Assembly (NCBI GenBank): GCA_051294375.1
Contig: CM119269.1
Span: 20,569,665 to 20,633,664, forward strand
Length of the DNA stretch: 64,000 nt
DNA from: Paraspadella gotoi
Taxonomy: Eukaryota; Chaetognatha
Direction of reading: 5' to 3'
Positions 46,215 to 57,461 of the stretch are shown here, in pieces. The translations under genes and the position numbers were made by a program. The notes under the pieces are model-generated. The model ran no database searches. It was not told where the DNA came from and saw only the letters and a list, made by a program, of their open reading frames with translations. Within the stretch, counting starts at the first letter, position 1; each line of letters starts with the position of its first letter.

Positions 46215-47921
46215 ACAGAAAAAAAATAAAAAGATGCTTGAGGGGAAAATAGTTTGAAGGAGAAGATGAATGAAGGAAAGTCTAAATTTGAAAATGAAGA
46301 CGATAATGAAGAGGAATGACAATTCTTATGGATGAAAAATGCTCTTCGAGTCTCAGAGGGAGAAAGAAGGAGAAATAATATTATGAAAATATAAAGCCTC
46401 GCCCATCTTTCTCTCTCGGTCAAATTATGAGACCGGTCATTTAGAGTGCCTTTAGTAGACTTTTTTAAGGTCAATGTTATCTTTATTCTGACTTTTTAAT
46501 ACATTTTTCATTCACTATCGAATCATGTAACCGTCGGCAAGTTAGAATTTAAGTTTCTACTTGTTTTTGATAATGTGAATTAGAATAAAAGAATAATTGT
46601 ACAAAACTCACGTTGAACGGGCGGTACCCAAAAGGCATGGAAATTTAAATACATTTTCTACAAATGTTAAGACAAGTTAAAACTCGACGTGATTCGTTTC
46701 GATTCAATAGAATTCCAACGCAAAGAAAAAGCAAAGGTTGAATCCCTCTTTTCATCACGCCTCCTTTTTTCCAACGCAAAAAGAAAAACGGAATAGAGGC
46801 GAGAAAGACCTAATGTGAATCGCGCCTTTGGAATCAGTCAGTTGAGTGTCTCACGTGATTCATTCACGTCCGCCTCGCATTTCTCTCTTTTTTTGTTTAT
46901 TGCGCTGTCCTCCTCTTAACGGTTATAGCCTCGTCGTCAACGTCGACGACGCATCATTTTTTCTTATTCTTTTTCATTTTTTTTTCCTTCTTTTTCTTTA
47001 TGTTCTCATTCTTTCCATTCCATTCTTTTCGAAATTCAATTTTGAACATTTTTTTTCTTTTCGTTAGCTCATTTTCATTGACCCTTCAGGGTCTTTTCAT
47101 TCCTAATTCTCTCATATTTTTTCTCTTTTTATTTTTCGTTGTTTTTATAGAGTTCATTTTCATTGAGGTGGTCTCTCTTTCCCTCTCTTTCTCTAATACT
47201 CTTTCTCTCTCTAATACTCTTTGACTCGGTTCATGTAAAATTTCTAGTCACGGATTCGACCTCGGGCGAACTTCGCCGTCGCCTTCAAAAAAGAAGAGAT
47301 TCTTGAGGCAAATCCGTGGGCGGACTTAAATATTAACTCGCGTCCTACTACATGATACTTCTTAATCTTTTGATTAACGTTTACGTACAATTGTACATGT
47401 CTATTTCTTATATTTCAATCAATGCAGTAACGTGTTACTGTATTTTTAATAATTCCAGTATATCATTCGATATTATTATCAACTCGATTATTTTTTTTTT
47501 TCTTCAGTTGGCAGAACCATGAAATATTGATAGGAGGAAAAAAAAATAAAATCCATCTCCTACAATTCTTTTTATTTTCTGGAAATAGAAAGAAAGAAAA
47601 ACGATGATTTATCGATGTCGTCGTTTCCGTTGTTGTTGTTGTCGTTTCACGTTCCATAATTACCATATTTATCTCGGCTGACGAGTCTATTTATTATCGG
47701 TCGTGTCATTAACTTTTAAACAATTGAACGCTGACTTTTTTTTTTTTTAGTTTTGAATTCTAATTCAATTTCCTTTCGGTTTAATTATTTTCTACTCATA
47801 TTCCCAGTATTATTTTTTTTCTCTGTTAAGCATTGGAATACTTTCGTATTTGTTTTTCCCCATTTCTGTTTACAGTTTCTCATTTTTATCTCGAACTTGT
47901 TTCCCCCCCCCCAAAAAAAAA

Positions 47922-48035
47922 AAGGAATTTAACTGCTTCCTGGGAAAGAATCTTATTCAGTCCCGAAGGTCAAGCGTAACGCTACGTGCAACCGGAGAGC
48001 CGTACGTGATATCTTCAGAATTCGTGATGAAGTGA
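47922..48035 (+). other. Open frame kept in both tandem units
   Basis: After a poly-A run the frame EFNCFLGKNLIQSRRSSVTL, then RATGEPYVISSEFVMK and a stop, is identical at 56747-56857 in unit B. With an acceptor-like AAAAG just upstream it could be a terminal exon. No upstream exon or homologue was recognised, and identity between young duplicates is weak evidence. Confidence 0.2.
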
Positions 48036-48952
48036 ACACTATTGTGTAATCAACAGTATAAAAATCAGAAATTCAGTGCATGCGATAGTGAGCTTGTCGA
48101 TCGAGATTTAATATTTCGACTATCAGACAAAATCGAGAATAAAATCTGAATTTAGATATATACTAAGATGAAAATATATAATTTACAATTTCGGTAGGCG
48201 AATTTAGCCACAATATTAAGCAGCTTAATGATTTTAATTATAAAAATTGATCAAGTATCTCTCTCTTTTTCGGGCGACGACCCTCATTGCATTATTGAAC
48301 AATGGACACATCCTTTAAATAAAATGAAGGCAGAATTAATTAGAGCGGCCGATAATAGTTTTGTTCGGTATGGAGAGGAAGAATCGATTCGTCTCACGAA
48401 ACAGTGAAGATTTTAGTTTAATTAATATTTATTTTACGTTGCTATTATGAATTTTATTATTTAAATGAGGTAATATAACCTTTTTAAACTATCCTTTCAC
48501 TTTTCTATTCTTTTTGTAATTGTACGGTGGACATTTTTACGATGGAGATTTTTACGATAGATATTATTTTTTTTTTAAAGAAAATGATTCAACTAATGAA
48601 TATTTTTTCATGAGTAATATTTTTTTAGAATTATTAACTTATTATTTTTTTTGTCCCTCCAGCCTCTTTCTTTTAAAATGACCTTCGAAAAAAAATTTTA
48701 GTAGGTCCTCTTGATGATCTAAATGATAAGATTCAATTAAGAAATGAAAAGATAACAAAATTTTAAAAACAAAAAAAAAACCGGTGAGATTAAATAAAAA
48801 AAACTGTAGTTGAAATCAATTTGAAGAAGTCAAATTTCAAAAGTAATTTTTTTTCTGCTCTCATACAAATCAAATCTTGATACCGGCTTAACAAAAGGCC
48901 GTTTTAAAATTTTGACACCAACAACATACAACAAATCCACCCGAGGTCAACC

Positions 48953-50139
48953 ATGATATCAACCCTCATAGTCTTCTACTCTAGCCCTCGAGCCAACTGC
49001 GTCTTCCTTTCTCTGTTGGCAGCTTTAAGTTGGTCCTTAAGCGATCTGCAATCGGGCATCACGGCGGAAGCTGGAATCGACATCCAACTGATTAACCTCG
49101 CTTATGCCGTTGGTTACTTGGCAATGTCCATTTGCGTCGCCGTCACCGACCCAGAAGAATCTCCGTCGCCGATTCGGCGATGGACAGAAGGATTGGCCAC
49201 CATTGCTCTTGGCCTCTGCGGAATCGTGGACAATTACGTTTATGTTTACACGCAAAAGGTAATTATCAGCGGCCCCTATCACAGTGCTGCGGGGATTTCA
49301 AATCGTTCAAATGGACCGAGTAGTGGTTAGTAATTAATTTCATATCTTTTTTTTTTATTTTGTCCTGGTAATGAATAATTAATGAGAGATGAAAGAAGGC
49401 GATATTTGATTATCTCATTATCTGATTTATTTAACATTTTAAAACTAAAAAGAAACTTGAGCAATTCTCAATTCGCCCATCAGTTGATCCCAGTGGGCGA
49501 CGTAGCTCTCCTCAGCGACCTCAACCTCGTCTACACTCCTTTCTTTGACTCCTTGTGGCGCCGGCGCCTTCCCTCAACGCCGCAATTCGTCGCCATGGTT
49601 CTTTCAATCGTTGGCATCGTCCTTGTGACCCAACCGGCGTTCATCTTTGGATCGACTTTAAACGAGGGCGAATCCCCCGAGATGCGACGGGTTATCTCCT
49701 TGGGTTTATGACTGGTGCTTCCCTCACAATCGACGCCATGTTAGTCAGCGTCTTCAAGGACATCCCTCTTTCCAACTGGATGCTCTCCATCAGCCTGGCG
49801 CTTTTCATCTGCGGCGCCACGGAGCCGCTGTTAATGGAGGAGTGGGCGTGGCTCCCAGCTCACTCTGGCGGTGTCGTTGACAGTGATGGCGGCGCTCAGC
49901 GCCGTGGGACAATTTGCCTACGTGCTCTCGACCAAGTCGCACACGCCGACCCTGACGGCGCTGTTGACGGTTTTGCAGGTGCCGCTGACTTACGCCTGGG
50001 GTTGATCTGGTTGGATCAAGAAATGAATTGGGTCAAGATCATCGGCGTCAGCCTCGTCTTTGTGTCGGTGGCGATCGTGATCTGTGATGTGAAGCGAAAA
50101 GAAAGACGCGATTCCGCTCATGGATTGAGGATGACTTAG
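48953..50139 (+). CDS. Transporter paralogue in unit B (SLC35G/EamA type), with likely sequence errors
   Basis: Exon 1 48953-49258 is fully open (102 codons, starts MISTLIVFYSSPRANCVFLS) with donor AAAAG|GTAATT. Exon 2 runs from 49484 (acceptor CATCAG) to the TAG at 50137-50139. The protein would be about 320 residues with some ten membrane segments and a basic tail (CDVKRKERRDSAHGLRMT). The exon 2 frame is lost by a missing C in the 'gaatcccccgag' run (about 49673-49682) and by a missing G in 'ggggttgatctgg' (about 50003). Unit A has the expected bases there. The region QLTLAVSLTVMAALSAVGQ is intact in B and broken in A. Taken together the two copies support one intact gene. Similarity to gene 1 indicates an older duplication before the recent one. 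Confidence 0.7.
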
Positions 50140-50180
50140 TCCGAAGTAACGTTTTAGAAAATGAAAGGGAATTTAGTTGG

Positions 50181-50414
50181 TAGTATGGTGGACTAAAATC
50201 CACCAACCGTTCATCAGCGGCCATTGGTGCCGGAGGCAAGTCATTCGCCTCCCAACCCAAAGGTCCGGGGTTCTAGCCCGGTGGCCGCCTAGCAGTTAAG
50301 AGGGACGGGGCTCTTAACCCGCCTGTAACTCGGTGTTACAGCCTGATCCGAAGTTCAGGGACTGCTTATATTGAACGGTTCTGTCATTAACACATAAATA
50401 ATCACTGTCTCCTC
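50181..50414 (+). mobile_element. SINE-like element family S1, copy B1
   Basis: Unit B counterpart of A1, immediately downstream of the transporter paralogue stop codon. It retains GGTCCGGGGTTCTAGCCCGG, one G longer than A1. Confidence 0.75.
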
Positions 50415-50596
50415 ATTGGTGAGCCCGACTTCCGAACACAACAGCAACAACAACACTTTCAGGCGTCATGCCTCAACCTGGTGATGCACTTTTCGCCCAC
50501 AACACATCAGGCGACATGCCTCAACTTGGTGACGAACTTTCCACCAACAATTCACTGAAGAGACGCAACAGACTTCTCCCTACGGGAGGGGGGGAT

Positions 50597-50831
50597 GTAT
50601 GGTGGACTAAAATCCACCAACCGTTCATCAGCGGCCATTGGTGCCGGAGGCAAGTCATTCGCCTCCCAACCCAAAGGTCCGGGGTTCTAGCCCGGTGGCC
50701 GCCTAGCAGTTAAGAGGAACGGGGCGCTTAACCCGCCTGTAACTCGGTGTTACAGCCTGATCCGAAGCTCAGGAACTGCTTATATTGAACGGTTCTGTCA
50801 TTAACACATATAAATAATCACTGTCTCCTCA
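50597..50831 (+). mobile_element. SINE-like element family S1, copy B2
   Basis: Unit B counterpart of A2, in tandem with B1 and the same spacer. Confidence 0.75.
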
Positions 50832-51189
50832 GTAGTTATGAAAATTTAAAACGAATATTTCAAAATATCAAAGTTTTTCCTCATTTAATAAGTTTGCTTG
50901 GTAAGATTTAACTAAGTGATTGTGATAGTGAGATAGAGTGAGAGAGAGAAAACGAGTGAGAGAGAAAGAGAGAGAGAGAGAGAACGGGAAGAGATGTAAA
51001 GTACATTACGAGCCAGAAAAAATCTTATGAGCATTAGCAGCCTTTTCTCGTTGTTTCAATCGACATTTAAACGACTTGAAATTTTTAACTTTGAAGTTTG
51101 GCTTTCGAGTCCTTTAATTAATAGGTAATGTTAATAATACACCGCAGATTTTCGACGCTCTCAACTCCGATAACTTTCGGCACTATCAG

Positions 51190-51252
51190 CACCGATCCCC
51201 ACCGATCCCCACCGATCCCCACCGATCCCCACCGAATCCCCACCGATCCCCA
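51190..51252. repeat. CACCGATCCC decamer minisatellite, unit B
   Basis: About six units; copy number and variants differ from unit A at 42470. Confidence 0.9.
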
Positions 51253-52136
51253 CACGACCCCCACTTCCGCCAGCCTCAGCACTGCCCCCAACTTTGGCGC
51301 TCTCAGCAACCGCCTTTCATCCGGCGCCGATGGCCATTTCTCGTCTGCCGACGACGGCGTTTTTGATTCTCGACCGATTTTCTCTAAATGTTTATGGTTT
51401 ATGTTTTGAAATAACCAAAAGAATAAAATCGTGAGGGACGGATGAATCGGTTTAAACTTTAAATTTTTTCTTCTCATTCTTTCAATCCTCATTTTAATTT
51501 ATTTTCATTTTACGTAGATATTATTGTCAAAAAATAAAGAAGAGTAACTTCATCAAGAAAAACGTAAAAGGATAAAGCGAAACTAAAGCATGTACGTTTT
51601 AATTTATCACGCTCGAGAAAGAGAGAGAGAAAAGAAGAGAGACGGGATTTTTCAAGGCGCGAGCATTTTCGATTTCTGCAAACGGAATTGAGAGAATTGC
51701 GTCAATTCACTTGCAGATTTTATTGAACTTTTTATGGAAGAACAATTCACTGATGCAAGATCGGATTTCATTCCGAATCAAATTTATATTCAAGTGGGGA
51801 ATCGACATTTATTTTTTAAAATAAGATTTAAAGGCTTTTAACCTAATCTAGTTTAAAAGGGCAATTTTATACCGAGAAAGTGTCTACTTTTATTCAATAG
51901 TTTTTTTGTAGATTTTGTTAGAAATTGTATTTATTTATATTAACTTTTAAACGCTTTTAGTTCCTGACGCGTTTCTAATCTTTCTGTAAAACGTTTAACC
52001 TCGTGAGAAATGGTTCCCTGATAACGTGATCCTTCAAGAGTAAAATTTACTGCGAATTTTCGTCTTTCGTTTCTCAGGAAGCAACATTTACTTGTGTCAT
52101 TAAAGCTGGAAAGTGATTCACCTCACGATTCTGACA

Positions 52137-52137
<1 letters not shown>

Positions 52138-52189
<52 letters not shown>
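52138..52189. repeat. (CT)n microsatellite, unit B
   Basis: Pure CT array without the interruption seen in unit A. Confidence 0.95.
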
Positions 52190-52190
<1 letters not shown>

Positions 52191-52704
52191 GTATTTTATT
52201 ACTCGTATTTTTCTCTTCTCAATCTCCCCTCTTTCCTTCTCTTTGTCACTTTGTATTTCACTCTGCCTGAGGATGTCTTTCTCTTCCCACGCTTCTCCAT
52301 GAATTTTTTCGCGATCGCGTTTCCATGGAAACAACACAATAATCCCGAGGAGATGGGGTCATGGGTTAACTCTCCCCGGAGGGTCCATGGGTCAAATGAC
52401 TCGGAAAATATGCATGGGAAAGAGGGAGGGACGGAGGTAGGGAGAGAGATAGAGACTCCAATACCGAGCGAAGCCTTGCGACGAAACAGAGATGTGGGAT
52501 CGCGGTTGGGAACAGGGAACAAGTATAGCAAGCGATGCCAAAACGAGTTATGAAAAACACGGGAGTTTGAAAAAATTACACCTATTTTATAGTAAGTATT
52601 TTTAAAATATACATTAAAAATTCTTAAAAATTTGTAGAAATTTATGCATTTCAAACGAGAGATAGAGATTGAATTAAAACTAGAATTAAACATATGGATT
52701 GCGA

Positions 52705-52736
<32 letters not shown>

Positions 52737-53265
52737 TGCCAACGGCGCAGACAGAGAGACAGACAGTCAGAACTCGCAGAGTTTTACACCTCGTACAAAT
52801 TTCATGGCCCCTGTGTCACCTTCATAAATCAAACTTCCGGTAAACACGAGTTCAACCCGGACCCCAAACGGTCCTTCAGGGAGTTTAAAGGTGAAACTTC
52901 AAGGTCGTCTTCATGTTTTTTTTCTGTTTTTTTTAAGGGGTGGTGAAGGCGGGAAGGGGTAGCAGGGGGGGGGGGGTATTCGCCATGCTTAACCGACCGC
53001 CTCTAACCTAACTTGGACCGAAAACGATCGAAAGCCGTTTCCCATCTTCTTGCAGACTGACCATAAAGTAACACAGTTGTTACACTCATGTCTCAATGCA
53101 ATTATTTCCTGTGATTTCGTGCCATCGATTTTTTTTGGGGCCAATCGGAACATTTCGAAAACCGAAAGACTTTCTGCCAACGCAGAGACTAGTAGGGATC
53201 ATCTTGATTACGGACATTTTATGTTGTTGGATGACGATGATGATCATCATTTCAGTTTATTTTTC

Positions 53266-53399
<134 letters not shown>

Positions 53400-53945
53400 A
53401 ATATAAATTTAAAAAAAAACTATTTTAAAATTTTTGCATTATATAAAAGTGTACTAAATAGAAAATAAGTTGACTGGGCTACTAAAATAGTCCAAAAAAA
53501 AAATAACTACAGATTAGTATTCACTAATAGGATAGTTTTTAAGAATGACTGCTAAATTTTTATTTCAAACTTTCTCTTCACAGCTCCAAGACGGGCTTTA
53601 CGACGCTTCGTGAAGCGGCGTCGTTAAAAGACACTTTGCGTCGCCGGATTTGACGTCAAATTGCCTCCGTCATTTCTCGTTGACCAAGCTGCAACGTATC
53701 GTCCTTTCATCTCCCTGTTATGATGTTTGTGGACGGCTGATCAATTTTTTGAACAGCTGGTCACAACCTCTTTTGGCTGCTTTGTAAGGCGTTTGTAGGG
53801 CGGCTTTCGTTGTTTGGTAGGTTGTTTTCCGCTGATCGGTTGATTGGTTGGGAGGTAAAGTTTGTTTTTTAGATGACCAGTTTTCGTTGCGCCGACGCCA
53901 CATCCCCGTGCATCATTATGGTTTAATCGTTTTCATCATTAACGG

Positions 53946-53976
53946 TGGCGTCGTCGTCGTCGTCGTCGTCGATGAA

Positions 53977-54018
<42 letters not shown>
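53946..54018. repeat. (GTC)n microsatellite, unit B
   Basis: GTC arrays equivalent to 45187-45253, with about two more units. Confidence 0.95.
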
Positions 54019-54129
54019 TTCCTCCCCACGGATATATTATTTCAAAGTTTATCCTTCAAAAATGCAAATATTTTTCGCCTTCTTTCATTAATTTCTTTTT
54101 AATTCCCTCATAATTTTATATATTCAAAA

Positions 54130-54130
<1 letters not shown>

Positions 54131-54176
<46 letters not shown>
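54131..54176. repeat. (TA)n microsatellite present only in unit B
   Basis: About 18 TA units inserted between CAAAAG words; unit A at about 45360 has only a short unrelated sequence here. Confidence 0.95.
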
Positions 54177-54809
54177 CTCAAAAGTTTTTGAGCGTTGGAA
54201 TATTTTGAGAGGAGAGACGTTCGTTTTACTTGTACTGCAAGAGAGAGAGAAGAAGAGAGATAAAGAGAGAGACGCTGACTAATAAAATAAATTCATACGT
54301 AAAACTACTACTTTGATCAAAGTCGTTAATCACCGAGAGGTTTCGCTCGGCCCTTTTTCTCTCTTTCACTATTTTATGTTGTCTTTGTTGTCGTTCGCCT
54401 TTTTTTAAATTATCGATTGTTGTTGTTTTCCTACAAGATTCTTGACTTCCGGTCGCGACGCCCAGTCGCCCTGGAGTAGGTTTTGCAAGGCAAGACGTCA
54501 AATGTCGGTACAAGAAAAATTTATTGTTTGCTCACAAAATGTGAAATCGATTGAAAAAAAAACCGTGAATTTTAAAAATCTCTTCGAGATTTTAAAGAAA
54601 TCAATGAAGAGAAGAAAAGGAGAAATTTCGTGGACGAGCAACTTACCTTTCGGGGGAAAAATGGAGAAAAGATGAGAACCGAAAAATGAGGAAGAAAGAA
54701 AAAGATTAAGATGGGCTTTTTTAGCGACGGGGGAACAGCTGAGATTCGCGCTGGAAAAAAAGGAAGGAAATATTGAAAGAATAAAATGGAAGGTAGAGGG
54801 AAAGGAAGA

Positions 54810-55029
54810 TAGTATGGTGGACTAAAATCCACTAACCTTTCATCAGCGGCCATTGTTGCCGGAGGCAAGTCATTCGCCTCCCAACCCAAAGGTCCGGAGT
54901 TCTAGCCCGGTGGTCGTCCTAGCAGTTAAGAGGGACGGGCCACGGTGTTACAGTCTGATCCGAAGCTCAGGGACTGCTTATATTAAATGGTTCTGTCACT
55001 AACACATAACAATAATCACTGTCTCTTCA
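54810..55029 (+). mobile_element. SINE-like element family S1, copy B3
   Basis: Unit B counterpart of A3, with a cleaner central region (CCAACCCAAAGGTCCGGAGT). Confidence 0.7.
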
Positions 55030-57461
55030 ACAGAAAAAAAAATAAAAAGATGCTTGAGGGGAAAATAGTTTGAAGGAGAAGATGAATGAAGGAAAGTCTA
55101 AATTTGAAAATGAAGACGATAATGAAGAGGAATGACAATTCTTATGGATGAAAAATGCTCTTCGAGTCTCAGAGGGAGAAAGAAGGAGAAATAATATTAT
55201 GAAAATATAAAGCCTCGCCCATCTTTCTCTCTCGGTCAAATTATGAGACCGGTCATTTAGAGTGCCTTTAGTAGACTTTTTTAAGGTCAATGTTATCTTT
55301 ATTCTGACTTTTTAATACATTTTTCATTCACTATCGAATCATGTAACCGTCGGCAAGTTAGAATTTAAGTTTCTACTTGTTTTTGATAATGTGAATTAGA
55401 ATAAAAGAATAATTGTACAAAAACTCACGTTGAACGGGCGGTACCCAAAAGGCATGGAAAATTTAAATACATTTTCTACAAATGTTAAGACAAGTTAAAA
55501 CTCGACGTGATTCGTTTCGATTCAATAGAATTCCAACGCAAAGAAAAAGCAAAGGTTGAATCCCTCTTTTCATCACGCCTCCTTTTTTCCAACGCAAAAA
55601 GAAAAACGGAATAGAGGCGAGAAAGACCTAATGTGAATCGCGCCTTTGGAATCAGTCAGTTGAGTGTCTCACGTGATTCATTCACGTCCGCCTCGCATTT
55701 CCTCTCTTTTTTTGTTTATTGCGCTGTCCTCCTCTTAACGGTTATAGCCTCGTCCGTCAACGTCGACGACGCATCATTTTTTCTATATTCTTTTCATTTT
55801 TTTTCCTTCTTTTTCTTTATCGTTCTCATTCTTTCCATTCCATTCTTTTCGAAATTCAATTTTGAACATTTTTTTTTCTTTTCGTTAGCTCATTTTCATT
55901 GACCCTTCAGGGTCTTTTCATTCCTAATTCTCTCATATTTTTTCTCTTTTTATTTTTCGTTGTTTTTATAGAGTTCATTTTCATTGAGGTGGTCTCTCTT
56001 TCCCTCTCTTTCTCTAATACTCTTTCTCTCTCTAATACTCTTTGACTCGGTTCATGTAAAATTTCTAGTCACGGATTCGACCTCGGGCGAACTTCGCCGT
56101 CGCCTTCAAAAAAGAAGAGATTCTTGAGGCAAATCCGTGGGCGGACTTAAATATTTAACTCGCGTCCTACTACATGATACTTCTTAATCTTTTGATTAAC
56201 GTTTACGTACAATTGTACATGTCTATTTCTTATATTTCAATCAATGCAGTAACGTGTTACTGTATTTTTAATAATTCCAGTATATCATTCGATATTATTA
56301 TCAACTCGATTATTTTTTTTTTCTTCAGTTGGCAGAACCATGAAATATTGATAGGAGGAAAAAAAAATAAAATCCATCTCCTACAATTCTTTTTATTTTC
56401 TGGAAAATAGAAAGAAAGAAAAACGATGATTTATCGATGTCGTCGTTTCCGTTGTTGTTGTTGTCGTTTCACGTTCCATAATTACCATATTTATCTCGGC
56501 TGACGAGTCTATTTATTATCGGTCGTGTCATTAACTTTTAAACAAATTGAACGCTGACTTTTTTTTTTTTAGTTTTGAATTTCTAATTCAATTTCCTTTT
56601 CGGTTTTAATTATTTTCTACTCATATTCCCAGTATTATTTTTTTTCTCTGTTAAGCATTGGAATACTTTCGTATTTGTTTTCCCCATTTCTGTTTACAGT
56701 TTCTCATTTTTATCTCGAACTTATTTCCCCCCCCCCAAAAAAAAAGGAATTTAACTGCTTCCTGGGAAAGAATCTTATTCAGTCCCGAAGGTCAAGCGTA
56801 ACGCTACGTGCAACCGGAGAGCCGTACGTGATATCTTCAGAATTCGTGATGAAGTGAACACTATTGTGTAATCAACAGTATAAAAATCAGAAATTCAGTG
56901 CATGCGATAGTGAGCTTGTCGATCGAGATTTAATATTTCGACTATCAGACAAAATCGAGAATAAAATCTGAATTTAGATCATATACTAAGATGAAAATAT
57001 ATAATTTACAATTTCGGTAGGCAGAATTTAGCCACAATATTAAGCAGCTTAATGATTTTAATTTATAAAAATTGATCAAGTATCTCTCTCTTTTCGGGCG
57101 ACGACCCTCATTGCATTATTGAACAATGGACACATCCTTTAAATAAAATGAAGGCAGAATTAATTAGAGCGGCCGATAATAGTTTTGTTCGGTCGGCATT
57201 TTTTTTTAAGCATTACGAAGACGAATAAGCTAATTTTTTCTCGTTGTTTTAATCAAGATATGAACGAGTTTCTAGATTTCAAGTTTGGACTTTCGAGTCT
57301 TGATTCAGACGAAAAATGGAAACAAGATTGAAAAAAAAAGTATTAGCGTAATATTTTTTTTTCTTCTTTCGATTGCTGTTTTATGTCTTCCACTTTAGTC
57401 TTTCGGAATTTGAAAGCCTCCTTTCATCACCACCACAGGTTGACTTCAATTCCCGATCACC

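Larger units (their letters stand above)
39652..48367 (+). repeat. Tandem direct repeat, unit A (~8.7 kb)
   Basis: From the last codons of transporter gene 1 (agaatcgattcgtctcacgaaacag) to 'gcggccgataatagttttgttcggt', this block is repeated almost identically as unit B. It carries one transporter paralogue, three SINE-like elements, a decamer minisatellite and several microsatellites. Confidence 0.92.
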
